The notes under the pieces are model-generated. The model was not told the origin of the DNA, made no database searches, and saw nothing but the letters and a program-made list of their open reading frames with translations. This document shows, piece by piece, positions 36,601 through 45,442 of a stretch of 64,000 bases of DNA (positions are counted from its first letter, which is position 1; each line of letters starts with the position of its first letter). This DNA comes from Pseudomonas laurylsulfatiphila. Its GTDB lineage: Bacteria > Pseudomonadota > Gammaproteobacteria > Pseudomonadales > Pseudomonadaceae. Both the position numbers and the translations under genes were made by a program. The stretch is from contig NZ_NIRS01000003.1 in NCBI RefSeq assembly GCF_002934665.1, positions 620,001 through 684,000 of the forward strand. The letters are read 5' to 3'.

Positions 36601-36918
36601 AGCAATCCGGCCAGACCGAGGTCTGCCCGCACACAGCCGCCATAAAGCATTGCTGGCAGCGGATAAGCTGGCGGCAATTATGGTGGTACTGGCGCTGGAT
36701 TAACACTCTCTGCGGGTTCTCACGCCCGATCGCTGAAGCATTTCAGCGATCACGAAAGGTTATTCAGCCCGCTTCCGACGGACAACCTGAAAACTGCGTG
36801 GGAAACTTCTGGCGCTTTCCTACACCGCGCCATCTCGCAGAAACGTAACGCGGAGCGTCCCTGGCATCACTCCCACGCGGGCGTGTGGGATTGATCAGCT
36901 TGGAGGCGTGGGAGATTG

Positions 36919-37238
36919 GTCGGCTGTCAGGCCGTCATCGCAGGCAAGCCAGCTCCCACAGGGTCAAAGTACATCCGCCAGATGCAGGTCGGCTGGCAGG
37001 CCGCCATCGCTGGCAAGCCAGCTCCTACAGGGTCAAAGTACATCCGCCAGATTCAGGTCGGCTGGCAGGCCGCCATCGCTGGCAAGCCAGCTCCTACAGG
37101 GTCAAAGTACATCCGCCAGATTCAGGTCGGCTGGCAGGCCGTCATCGCTGGCAAGCCAGCTCCTACAGGGTCAAAGTACATCCGCCAGATTCAGGTCGGC
37201 TGGCAGGCCGCCATCGCTGGCAAGCCAGCTCCCACAGA
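36919..37238. repeat. Five-copy 69-bp tandem array, each unit carrying one REP palindrome
   Basis: Units begin at 36919, 36988, 37057, 37126 and 37195 (the last one truncated). Each reads GTCGGCTGGCAGGCCG, then the REP CATCGCTGGCAAGCCAGCTC, then a GGGTCAAAGTACATCCGCCA spacer. Units differ by only a few bases. All REPs point the same way, unlike the inverted pairs elsewhere. 69 is a multiple of three, which keeps several frames open through the array, but none is coding. Confidence 0.9.
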
Positions 37239-37361
37239 AGAGCAGAGCAAAGGCAGAGCGGCGTACACCTTCGCTCTTCACCACTCATCAGGCCGAGCGT
37301 TAGCTCGCCTGCCGCTCTTGATCTTGATCCACCCGCCCCCTCGGCAGGCTGAGCGGAGGTG

Positions 37362-37553
37362 TTCATCCGGGGATGGGCGCGCAGCGCCGTTCGACGCAGT
37401 CGAACTCATTGCATGTAGGTCGAAGCGAAGCCGACCGGAGGGCAATGCCCCCGGATGAATGCCGGAGCGAAGGAACCCCGAGCCTCAGCGAGGGGCCGTA
37501 CGTAAGGGGCGAGACCTTTGGTTCCTTTGGGGCGTTTGCCAAAGGGACTCGCC
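37362..37553. other. Highly structured non-coding element with two folded domains
   Basis: Domain 1: TTCATCCGG (37362-37370) pairs with CCGGATGAA (37451-37459). Between them are four hairpins: GGCGC/GCGCC (37376-37388), GTTCGAC/GTCGAAC (37389-37405), GGTCG/CGACC (37418-37436) and GGGC/GCCC (37440-37450). Domain 2: GGCGAG (37508-37513) pairs with CTCGCC (37548-37553) around CCTTTGG/CCAAAGG (37524-37545). Short frames on both strands here look like spurious translations. The flanks 37239-37361 and 37554-37880 contain no gene I can support; the right end holds the leader of bifA. Confidence 0.6.
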
Positions 37554-37880
37554 GTAAGGGCGAAACCATAAGCCGCCGTTACCGCAGAAACGGATATGTA
37601 CCCGGTTAAAAACCCAACAACGAAACAAGCCTCGAGCCCCTTGCCCCACCGCCACAGACGGCTAACATCAAACAAAAGGAAAATATCTGCACCCCCACCC
37701 CTCAAGTTGAAGGACTCGACAACCGACACAGTGCTAATAGGCTAACTCGTCAAGACAACTGCAAATCAGCCAAGCTGCAGGCAAAATCCCCCAAGGATGA
37801 TTGTCCCTTTGACTGCCATCACGGGATTGCCAATACTCATGGCAACTTGATACTACCCGCACGGAACAAGGAATATCCCT

Positions 37881-39932
37881 TTGAAGCTGGAACTCAAGAA
37901 CAGCTTGTCGGTGAAGTTGCTTCGGGTCGTGCTCCTGTCGGCATTGATCGTCGGCGTGGTCTTGAGCTGCGCGCAGATTGTGTTCGATGCCTATAAAACA
38001 CGCCAGGCCGTCGCCAGCGATGCCGAACGCATCCTCGACATGTTTCGCGACCCCTCGACCCAGGCCGTCTACAGCCTGGACCGGGAAATGGGCATGCAGG
38101 TGATCGAAGGCCTGTTTCAGGACGCCGCCGTGCGCAAGGCCTCCATCGGCCACCCCAACGAAGCCATGCTCGCGCAAAAAACCCGCGAACTGCAGCACTC
38201 CCACAGCCGCTGGCTGACCGACCTGATTCTCGGCCAAGAACGCACCTTCACCACCCAACTGGTCGGTCGCGGGCCTTACAGCGAGTATTACGGCGACCTG
38301 AGCATCACCCTCGATACCGCCACCTACGGTCAAGGGTTCATTGTCAGTTCGGTGATCATCTTCATCTCCGGCGTACTGCGCGCGCTCGCCATGGGGCTGG
38401 TGCTGTATCTGGTCTATCACTGGCTGCTGACCAAGCCGCTGTCGCGGATCATCGAGCACCTCACGGAAATCAATCCGGATCGTCCCAGCGAACACAAGAT
38501 TCCGCTGCTCAAGGGCCACGAGAAAAACGAACTGGGTATCTGGATCAACACCGCCAACCAGTTGCTCGAGTCCATCGAACGCAACACCCATCTGCGCCAC
38601 GAGGCGGAAAACAGCCTGTTGCGCATGTCCCAGTACGATTTCCTGACAGGGCTGCCGAACCGGCAGCAATTGCAGCAGCAACTGGACAAGATCCTCATCG
38701 ACGCCGGCAGGTTACAGCGCCGGGTCGCGGTGTTGTGTGTCGGCCTCGACGATTTCAAGGGCATCAACGAGCAGTTCAGCTACCAGACCGGCGACCAGTT
38801 GTTGCTGGCCCTGGCCGATCGCCTGCGCGGCCATAGCGGTCGCCTGGGCGCCCTCGCCCGCCTCGGTGGCGACCAGTTCGCCCTGGTCCAGGCCGATATC
38901 GAACAACCCTACGAAGCCGCCGAGCTGGCACAAAGCATTCTCGATGATCTGGAAGCGCCGTTTGCCCTCGACCATCAGGAGATCCGCCTGCGCGCCACCA
39001 TCGGCATCACCCTGTTCCCCGAGGACGGCGACAGCACCGAGAAGCTGCTGCAAAAAGCCGAGCAGACCATGACGCTGGCCAAGACCCGCTCGCGCAACCG
39101 CTATCAGTTCTATATCGCCAGCGTCGACACCGAAATGCGTCGCCGCCGCGAGCTGGAAAAAGACCTGCGCGATGCGCTGGTCCGCAATCAGTTCTATCTC
39201 GTCTATCAGCCGCAGATCAGTTACCGCGACAACCGCGTAGTGGGCGTCGAAGCCCTGATTCGCTGGCAGCACCCCGAGCACGGCCTGGTACCGCCAGACC
39301 TGTTCATCCCGCTGGCCGAACAGAACGGCACCATCATTGCCATCGGCGAATGGGTGCTGGACCAGGCCTGCAAACAATTACGCGAGTGGCACGACCAGGG
39401 CTTCAGTGACCTGCGCATGGCGGTCAACCTGTCCACGGTTCAATTGCACCACGCGGAACTGCCACGGGTGGTCAACAACCTGCTGCAAATGTACCGCCTG
39501 CCGCCACGCAGCCTGGAACTGGAAGTCACCGAGACCGGCCTGATGGAAGACATCAGCACTGCGGCCCAGCACTTGCTCAGCCTGCGTCGCTCCGGTGCGC
39601 TGATCGCCATCGACGACTTCGGAACCGGCTATTCATCCTTGAGCTATCTCAAGAGCCTGCCGCTGGACAAGATCAAGATCGACAAGAGCTTCGTTCAGGA
39701 CCTGCTCGATGACGACGACGATGCGACCATCGTTCGCGCCATCATCCAGCTGGGCAAGAGCCTGGGCATGCAGGTGATAGCCGAAGGTGTGGAAACCGCC
39801 GAACAAGAGGCCTACATCATTTCCGAAGGCTGCCACGAAGGTCAGGGCTATCACTACAGCAAGCCATTGCCGGCGCGGGAACTGGGCGTTTACCTCAAGC
39901 AGGCCCAACGCAGTAACGCGGCTATTTTGTAA
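37881..39932 (+). CDS. bifA: Cyclic-di-GMP phosphodiesterase BifA (degenerate GGDEF plus EAL)
   Basis: Inner-membrane enzyme that degrades c-di-GMP and controls biofilm formation and swarming. The 683-residue protein has a membrane helix at about 11-33, a periplasmic region to about 155, a second helix at about 157-183, a HAMP-like linker, a GGDEF domain whose signature is GGDQF (329-333) and so is probably not catalytic, and an EAL domain with EALIRW (457-462), DDFGTGYSS and the C-terminal EGVET. The start is TTG, with AAGGAA 7 nt upstream. The place after sodB and before icmP is the PAO1 order PA4366-PA4370, which supports BifA. Confidence 0.9.
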   Translation: MKLELKNSLSVKLLRVVLLSALIVGVVLSCAQIVFDAYKTRQAVASDAERILDMFRDPSTQAVYSLDREMGMQVIEGLFQDAAVRKASIGHPNEAMLAQKTRELQHSHSRWLTDLILGQERTFTTQLVGRGPYSEYYGDLSITLDTATYGQGFIVSSVIIFISGVLRALAMGLVLYLVYHWLLTKPLSRIIEHLTEINPDRPSEHKIPLLKGHEKNELGIWINTANQLLESIERNTHLRHEAENSLLRMSQYDFLTGLPNRQQLQQQLDKILIDAGRLQRRVAVLCVGLDDFKGINEQFSYQTGDQLLLALADRLRGHSGRLGALARLGGDQFALVQADIEQPYEAAELAQSILDDLEAPFALDHQEIRLRATIGITLFPEDGDSTEKLLQKAEQTMTLAKTRSRNRYQFYIASVDTEMRRRRELEKDLRDALVRNQFYLVYQPQISYRDNRVVGVEALIRWQHPEHGLVPPDLFIPLAEQNGTIIAIGEWVLDQACKQLREWHDQGFSDLRMAVNLSTVQLHHAELPRVVNNLLQMYRLPPRSLELEVTETGLMEDISTAAQHLLSLRRSGALIAIDDFGTGYSSLSYLKSLPLDKIKIDKSFVQDLLDDDDDATIVRAIIQLGKSLGMQVIAEGVETAEQEAYIISEGCHEGQGYHYSKPLPARELGVYLKQAQRSNAAIL

Positions 39933-39940
39933 CCCCCCCT

Positions 39941-40040
39941 GTAGGAGCGAGCTTGCTCGCGATGGTCGTGAACGATAACGCGTTGACTCTGGATGAGCGC
40001 GTTGTTCTCAGGTTCATCGCGAGCAAGCTTGCTCCTACAG
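39941..40040. repeat. REP pair, GCGAGC-TTGCTCGC family
   Basis: Inverted copies of TGTAGGAGCGAGCTTGCTCG and its partner follow bifA. Confidence 0.85.
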
Positions 40041-40082
40041 GGATTCGTGAATAAGAAATATTTCCACCTACAACCCTTTACA

Positions 40083-40107
40083 CATAATGCGAAAGATTTG
40101 CATTATG
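40083..40107 (+). promoter_or_regulatory. Candidate Fur box upstream of icmP
   Basis: CATAATGC-N9-GCATTATG is a 25-bp dyad, AT-rich in an otherwise GC-rich region, with ATAAT/ATTAT arms as in Fur sites. It ends 58 nt before the icmP start. The IcmP family is known to be iron-regulated. Confidence 0.55.
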
Positions 40108-40165
40108 TCGCAGTTTTGCGTGCGCATAGCGCCACTCCACCCCCTATCGAAGCAGGATGTTCGCC

Positions 40166-41509
40166 ATGATTCGTATGCCTCTGGCTACCGCCAGTCTGTT
40201 GGCCATCGCTATTTCCCTCGCCGGTTGCGGCGAAGGTGACAAAGAAAAAGCTGCCGCGCCTGCGCCAGCTGCCAGCACCGCGGCCGCCCCGGCTGCTGCA
40301 CCTGCCGCTGCCGGTAAAGTCGACGAAGCCGCCGCCAAAGCCGTTGTCGCTCACTACGCCGACATCGTTTTCGCCGTTTACAGCGATGCCGAATCCACCG
40401 CGAAGACCCTGCAAACCGCCGTAGACGCCTTCCTCGCCAAGCCGAACGATGACACCCTGAAAGCCGCCAAGGCTGCCTGGGTTGCCGCTCGCGTGCCTTA
40501 CCTGCAGAGCGAAGTGTTCCGCTTCGGCAACACCATCGTTGACGACTGGGAAGGTCAACTGAACTCCTGGCCGCTGGACGAAGGCCTGATCGACTACGTC
40601 GACAAGTCCTACGAGCACGCCCTGGGTAACCCGGGCGCCACCGCCAACATCATCGCCAACACTGAAGTGCAGATCGGCGAAGACAAGGTCGACGTCAAAG
40701 ACATCACCCCGGAAAAACTCGCCAGCCTGAACGAGCTGGGCGGTTCCGAGGCCAACGTCGCGACCGGTTACCACGCCATCGAATTCCTGCTCTGGGGCCA
40801 GGACCTGAACGGCACCGGCCCTGGCGCCGGCAACCGTCCGGCTTCGGACTACCTGGAAGGCAAAGGAGCTACCGGCGGTCACAACGATCGTCGTCGTGCC
40901 TACCTGAAGTCCGTGACTCAGCTGCTGATCAGCGACCTGGAAGAAATGGTCGGTAACTGGAAGCCGAACGTGGCCGACAACTACCGCGCCACCCTGGAAG
41001 CGGAACCGGCTGAAACCGGCCTGCGCAAAATGCTGTTCGGCATGGGCAGCCTGTCCCTGGGCGAACTGGCGGGCGAGCGCATGAAGGTTTCCCTGGAAGC
41101 CAACTCCCCGGAAGACGAACAGGATTGCTTCAGCGACAACACCCACAACTCGCACTTCTACGATGCCAAGGGCATCCGTAACGTGTACCTGGGTGAATAC
41201 ACCCGTGTCGACGGTACCAAAATGACCGGCGCCAGCCTGTCGTCCCTGGTGGCCAAGGCCGACCCGGCTGCCGACACCGCGCTGAAAGACGACCTGGCCG
41301 CTACCGAAGCCAAGCTTCAAGTCATGGTCGACCACGCCAACAAGGGTGAGCACTACGACCAGTTGATCGCTGTCGGCAACACCGCAGGCAACCAGATCGT
41401 CCGTGACGCCATCGCGTCCCTGGTCAAGCAGACCGGTTCGATCGAAGCCGCCGCTGGCAAACTGGGCATCAACGACCTGAACCCGGACAACGCTGATCAC
41501 GAATTCTGA
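40166..41509 (+). CDS. icmP: Imelysin-family lipoprotein IcmP (peptidase M75)
   Basis: An iron-regulated envelope lipoprotein. The 447-residue protein has a lipobox LAIAISLAGC (Cys21), an Ala/Pro-rich linker, then an imelysin domain with the GxHxxE motif as GYHAIE (His203, Glu206) and a repeat-like second half. P. aeruginosa IcmP (PA4370) was described as an insulin-cleaving metalloprotease; a role in iron handling is also likely for the family. ATG 40166 is chosen over 40157 since AGGA (40154-40157) needs the spacing. A Fur-like dyad lies upstream and a strong terminator follows, so downstream genes need read-through or their own promoter. Confidence 0.92.
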   Translation: MIRMPLATASLLAIAISLAGCGEGDKEKAAAPAPAASTAAAPAAAPAAAGKVDEAAAKAVVAHYADIVFAVYSDAESTAKTLQTAVDAFLAKPNDDTLKAAKAAWVAARVPYLQSEVFRFGNTIVDDWEGQLNSWPLDEGLIDYVDKSYEHALGNPGATANIIANTEVQIGEDKVDVKDITPEKLASLNELGGSEANVATGYHAIEFLLWGQDLNGTGPGAGNRPASDYLEGKGATGGHNDRRRAYLKSVTQLLISDLEEMVGNWKPNVADNYRATLEAEPAETGLRKMLFGMGSLSLGELAGERMKVSLEANSPEDEQDCFSDNTHNSHFYDAKGIRNVYLGEYTRVDGTKMTGASLSSLVAKADPAADTALKDDLAATEAKLQVMVDHANKGEHYDQLIAVGNTAGNQIVRDAIASLVKQTGSIEAAAGKLGINDLNPDNADHEF

Positions 41510-41526
41510 TCAACGCTGGCTGAATG

Positions 41527-41554
41527 AAAAAGGCGACCTTCGGGTCGCCTTTTT
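41527..41554 (+). terminator. Intrinsic terminator of icmP
   Basis: Stem AAAAAGGCGACC / GGTCGCCTTTTT with a TTCG tetraloop and T-tail; symmetric, so it may act on both strands. Confidence 0.93.
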
Positions 41555-41585
41555 CATGCCTGCCTTTTGTGGTGATGCTGGTGGC

Positions 41586-41677
41586 CCCATCGCTGGCAAG
41601 CCAGCTCCTACAGTTCTGGTGGTTTGCAAAACCCGAGTACACAACCTATCCCTGTAGGAGCTGGCTTGCCAGCGATC
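41586..41677. repeat. REP pair, GCTGGC-TTGCCAGC family
   Basis: Inverted copies lie between icmP and the di-heme gene. The last ~120 bp before that gene should hold any promoter; I see AT-rich sequence but no clear box. Confidence 0.85.
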
Positions 41678-41801
41678 GCAGCGCCTCGGTCTCAAGTGAA
41701 AAACCCTGCCCCACATCAAGCAAACGATAATTCCTCTTATTCAAATTCCCATCCCCTGTTAGACTTTGCGCCCTTGTTTTGCTCGTCTTGCAGGATCCCT
41801 G

Positions 41802-43229
41802 ATGCCCCCGCTGCCTCTTCGCTTGTCCGCACTGTTTCTGGCCCTGGGCCTGAGTGCCTGCGATGACGCCCCGAAATTCACCCAGGCCGAACCCGGTGAA
41901 GCCCGCTCCGGTGGCAGTGCGACGGTGCGCAAGACCGATCAGAATTCGTTTTCCATGCCCTCGGCGAACCTGCCGCCGTCACGGCGTGTGGATTTCAGCG
42001 TCGGCAACAGCTTTTTCCGCAGCCCTTGGGTGATTGCCCCTTCGACGACGACCGCGCGCGATGGCCTCGGCCCGTTGTTCAACACCAATGCCTGCCAGGG
42101 CTGCCACATCAAGGACGGCCGCGGTCATCCACCGACTGCGGACGATGTGAACGCCGTGTCGATGCTCGTACGCCTGTCGATTCCCGACGCCCCGGCGTAT
42201 GCCAAGGTCATCGAGCAGATCGGCGTGGTGCCGGAGCCCGTCTACGGCGGTCAGTTCCAGGACATGGCCGTACCCGGTGTAGCCCCCGAAGGCAAAGTGC
42301 GGGTCGATTACACCGCCGTGCCGGTTCGCTTCAAGGACGGCACCGAAGTCGAGCTGCGCAAACCCAGCCTGAACATCACTCAACTGGGCTACGGCCCGAT
42401 GCACCCCGATACCCGTTTTTCGGCGCGTGTAGCGCCGCCGATGATTGGCCTGGGCCTGCTCGAGGCGATCCCTGACGAGGCGATCCTGGCCAACGCCGAG
42501 GCACAGGCCAAGGCGAACAACGGCATCAGCGGAAGACCGAACCGGGTCTGGGATGACGCCGAGCAAAAGACGGTTTTGGGAAGGTTTGGCTGGAAAGCCG
42601 GACAACCGAACCTCAATCAACAGAATGTTCACGCGTTTTCGGGCGATATGGGCCTCACGACCAGCCTGCGGCCCTTTGATGACTGCACGGACGCGCAAAC
42701 GGCCTGCAAACAGGCACCCAGTGGCAACGGCCCCGATGGCGAGCCGGAAGTCAGCGATAACATCCTGCGCCTGGTGCTGTTCTACAGCCGTAACCTCGCC
42801 GTACCGGCCCGTCGTGACGTCAACGCACCTGAAGTGCTGGCCGGCAAAAACCTGTTCTATCAGGCCGGTTGCCAGTCCTGTCACACACCGAAATACACCA
42901 CCGCCGCCAACGCCGCCGAACCTGAGCTGGCCAATCAAGTGATTCGGCCATACAGCGATCTGCTGCTGCATGACATGGGCGATGGCCTGGCCGACAACCG
43001 TAGCGAATTCCAGGCCAGTGGCCGCGAATGGCGCACCCCGCCGTTGTGGGGCATCGGCCTGACACAGGCGGTCAGCGGCCACACCCAGTTCCTGCACGAC
43101 GGCCGCGCCCGCAACCTGCTCGAAGCCGTGCTCTGGCATGGCGGCGAGGCGACAGCGGCGCAGCAACAGGTTTTGTCTTTCAATGCCGAGCAGCGCGCCG
43201 CGCTGCTGGCGTTCCTGAATTCCCTTTAA
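41802..43229 (+). CDS. Di-heme thiol oxidoreductase-like c-type cytochrome lipoprotein
   Basis: A 475-residue periplasmic protein of the di-heme oxidoreductase family (COG3488). It has a signal with lipobox ALGLSAC (Cys20), a first heme motif CQGCH in NTNACQGCHIKDGRGH and a second CQSCH in QAGCQSCHTPKYTT, plus the C-terminal LWHGGEA typical of this family. ATG 41802 follows CAGGA at good spacing; the frame to 41766 lacks the signal. It leads the genes for a second imelysin and a DUF1513 protein, a set that recurs with imelysins and EfeO-like iron proteins, pointing to periplasmic iron redox chemistry. Confidence 0.9.
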   Translation: MPPLPLRLSALFLALGLSACDDAPKFTQAEPGEARSGGSATVRKTDQNSFSMPSANLPPSRRVDFSVGNSFFRSPWVIAPSTTTARDGLGPLFNTNACQGCHIKDGRGHPPTADDVNAVSMLVRLSIPDAPAYAKVIEQIGVVPEPVYGGQFQDMAVPGVAPEGKVRVDYTAVPVRFKDGTEVELRKPSLNITQLGYGPMHPDTRFSARVAPPMIGLGLLEAIPDEAILANAEAQAKANNGISGRPNRVWDDAEQKTVLGRFGWKAGQPNLNQQNVHAFSGDMGLTTSLRPFDDCTDAQTACKQAPSGNGPDGEPEVSDNILRLVLFYSRNLAVPARRDVNAPEVLAGKNLFYQAGCQSCHTPKYTTAANAAEPELANQVIRPYSDLLLHDMGDGLADNRSEFQASGREWRTPPLWGIGLTQAVSGHTQFLHDGRARNLLEAVLWHGGEATAAQQQVLSFNAEQRAALLAFLNSL

Positions 43230-43254
43230 CACGCATTCCACGCGGGAGCCCGAC

Positions 43255-44319
43255 ATGTTCCGTCCCAAACTGTTGTTCACCAGCCTTGCCGCCCTCGCCC
43301 TGGGCGCCTGCTCGCCCCAGGATCCGCAAGCGGTCACGTCGGCGGCCATCGCCAAGTCGGTGATCCTGCCGACCTACACCCGCTGGGTTGAAGCCGACCG
43401 TCAATTGGCAGTCAGCGCCCTCGCCTATTGCGAAGGCAAGGAAACCCTGGAAACCGCCCGTGCCGACTTCCTGCACGCGCAAAAAGCCTGGGCCGAGCTG
43501 CAACCGCTGTTGATCGGGCCGTTGGCCGAAGGCAATCGTTCGTGGCAAGTGCAGTTCTGGCCGGACAAGAAAAACCTGGTCGGCCGTCAGGTCGAGCAAC
43601 TGGTCAGCGCCCAGCCGCAGATCGATGTTGCAGCGCTGGCCAAGTCCAGTGTCGTGGTGCAGGGCCTCTCGGCCTACGAATACATTCTGTTCGACAGCAA
43701 GCCTGACGTGGCCAACGCTGAGCAGAAGAGCAAATACTGCCCACTGCTGATCGCCATCGGCGAACGCCAGAAACAGTTGGCCGAAGAGATTCTGCAAACC
43801 TGGAACAACACCGACGGCATGCTCGCGCAGATGAGCAAATTCCCGAACCAGCGTTACGCCGACTCCCACGAAGCGATCGCCGATCTGCTGCGGGTTCAAG
43901 TCACGGCCATCGACACCCTGAAGAAAAAACTCGGCACGCCGATGGGTCGCCAGAGCAAGGGCGTGCCGCAACCGTTCCAGGCCGATGCCTGGCGCAGCCA
44001 CTCGTCCCTGACCAGCCTCGAAGCCAGCCTCGCGGCCGCCAAAACGGTCTGGGAAGGTGTGGATAACAAAGGCCTGCGCGGACTGTTGCCGAGCGAGCAG
44101 AAACCCTTGGCCGACAAGATCGATGCCGCCTATGCCGCCTCGCTGAAATTGTTTGCCGGTAACCAGCGTTCGCTGACCGACATGCTCAATGACGAGGCCG
44201 GCCGCCAGCAACTCAGCGAACTGTATGACAGCCTCAACGTTGTCCATCGCCTGCACGAGGCCGATCTGGCCAAGGCATTGGGCATCCAGCTGGGCTTCAA
44301 CGCCAACGACGGTGACTGA
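43255..44319 (+). CDS. Second imelysin-family lipoprotein (degenerate GxHxxE)
   Basis: A 354-residue lipoprotein with signal and lipobox ALALGAC (Cys19) and an imelysin fold (VILPTYTRWVEADRQLAVSALAYCEG, KAWAELQPLLIGPL). The position of the family GxHxxE motif reads GLSAYEYILFD, so the His is replaced by Ser; proteolytic or metal function by that motif is doubtful. It starts 25 bp after the di-heme gene and its stop overlaps the next start by one base (TGATG), so the three form an operon. Confidence 0.88.
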   Translation: MFRPKLLFTSLAALALGACSPQDPQAVTSAAIAKSVILPTYTRWVEADRQLAVSALAYCEGKETLETARADFLHAQKAWAELQPLLIGPLAEGNRSWQVQFWPDKKNLVGRQVEQLVSAQPQIDVAALAKSSVVVQGLSAYEYILFDSKPDVANAEQKSKYCPLLIAIGERQKQLAEEILQTWNNTDGMLAQMSKFPNQRYADSHEAIADLLRVQVTAIDTLKKKLGTPMGRQSKGVPQPFQADAWRSHSSLTSLEASLAAAKTVWEGVDNKGLRGLLPSEQKPLADKIDAAYAASLKLFAGNQRSLTDMLNDEAGRQQLSELYDSLNVVHRLHEADLAKALGIQLGFNANDGD

Positions 44320-45434
44320 TGAGGGCCAGTTCCATGCTGCGACGCCAGGTTCTGACATTAGGGAGTTTGCTGCTGGGTGCGGTGACGCTGGGCGGCTGGA
44401 CGCTGTTCAAGCAAAAGGGCAAGAGTCCGTTGTTGCTTTCGGCACGGGATGATACCGATGGCCAGCATTACGCCGTCGGTTATCGGCTCGATGGCACCCA
44501 GGTGTTCGCCACCCGGGTCGGCCAGCGTTGCCACGACATCATCAACCACCCGACACAGCCGATTGCACTGTTCGTCGCCCGCCGTCCGGGCACCGAGAGT
44601 TACCTGATCGACCTGCGCGACGGCGCGCTCCTGCAAACCGTGGTGTCGCAGCCCAACCGGCACTTCTACGGACACGCAGTCATTCACCACAGTGGCGACT
44701 GGCTGTACGCCACCGAAAATGACACCACCGACCCGGGCCGCGGCCTGCTCGGCGTGTATAAGTTCGAAGGCGAAAGGCTGGTGCACAGCGGTGAGATTTC
44801 CACCCACGGCCTGGGTCCGCACCAGGTGTCGTGGATGCCCGATGGCGAAACCCTGGTGGTGGCCAACGGCGGGATTCGCACCGAGGCCGAAAGCCGGGTG
44901 GAAATGAACCTCAACGCCATGGAACCGAGCCTGGTCCTGATGCAACGTGACGGCACCTTGCTGAGCAAGGAAACCCTCGCCCAGCAGATGAACAGCGTGC
45001 GCCATCTGGCCATCGCCAGCGACGGCACCATCGTCGCCAGCCAACAATTCATGGGCGCGGCCCACGAGTCGTCGGAGCTGTTGGCGATCAAGCGTCCCGG
45101 CCAGCCTTTCGTGGCGTTCCCGGTGCCCGAGCACCAGTTGCAGGCCATGGGGCACTACACCGCCAGCGTCGCAGTGCACAACGACTTGCGCCTGGTGGCA
45201 TTGACTGCGCCGCGGGGCAACCGTTTCTTCATCTGGGACCTGGACAGCGGTGAAGTACGCCTGGATGCCCCCCTGCCCGACTGCGCCGGGGTCGGCGCCG
45301 TGGCCGATGGTTTTGTAGTGACCTCCGGCCAGGGGCGCTGCCGCTACTATGACTGCCGCCAGACAAACCTGGTCGCCAAACCGCTGGACCTGCCCGCAGG
45401 GCTCTGGGACAACCATCTGCATCTGATGGCATAA
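44319..45434 (+). CDS. DUF1513 beta-propeller-like periplasmic protein
   Basis: A 371-residue protein with an N-terminal LRRQVLTLGSLLLGAVTLGG, which resembles a twin-arginine signal (RRQVLTL), then a repeat-rich body typical of DUF1513 (GYRLDGTQVFATRVGQRCHDIINHPTQPIALFVARRPG; HGLGPHQVSWMPDGETLVVANGG; SVRHLAIASDGTIVASQQFMG). The start overlaps the previous stop. The usual partnership with imelysins and a di-heme protein suggests a joint iron-related function; the biochemical role is unknown. Confidence 0.88.
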   Translation: MRASSMLRRQVLTLGSLLLGAVTLGGWTLFKQKGKSPLLLSARDDTDGQHYAVGYRLDGTQVFATRVGQRCHDIINHPTQPIALFVARRPGTESYLIDLRDGALLQTVVSQPNRHFYGHAVIHHSGDWLYATENDTTDPGRGLLGVYKFEGERLVHSGEISTHGLGPHQVSWMPDGETLVVANGGIRTEAESRVEMNLNAMEPSLVLMQRDGTLLSKETLAQQMNSVRHLAIASDGTIVASQQFMGAAHESSELLAIKRPGQPFVAFPVPEHQLQAMGHYTASVAVHNDLRLVALTAPRGNRFFIWDLDSGEVRLDAPLPDCAGVGAVADGFVVTSGQGRCRYYDCRQTNLVAKPLDLPAGLWDNHLHLMA

Positions 45435-45442
45435 AACGCCAA

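Noticed and set aside
36919..37238. Possible CRISPR array
   Set aside because: Units are contiguous 69-bp repeats with no unique spacers and no cas genes in the window.
36885..37458. Three overlapping plus-strand frames through the REP array
   Set aside because: They stay open only because the 69-bp unit is a multiple of three; the products are repeat translations.
37363..37729. Minus-strand frames of 68 and 107 codons in the structured element
   Set aside because: They lie in hairpin-rich repeated sequence without ribosome-binding sites; spurious.
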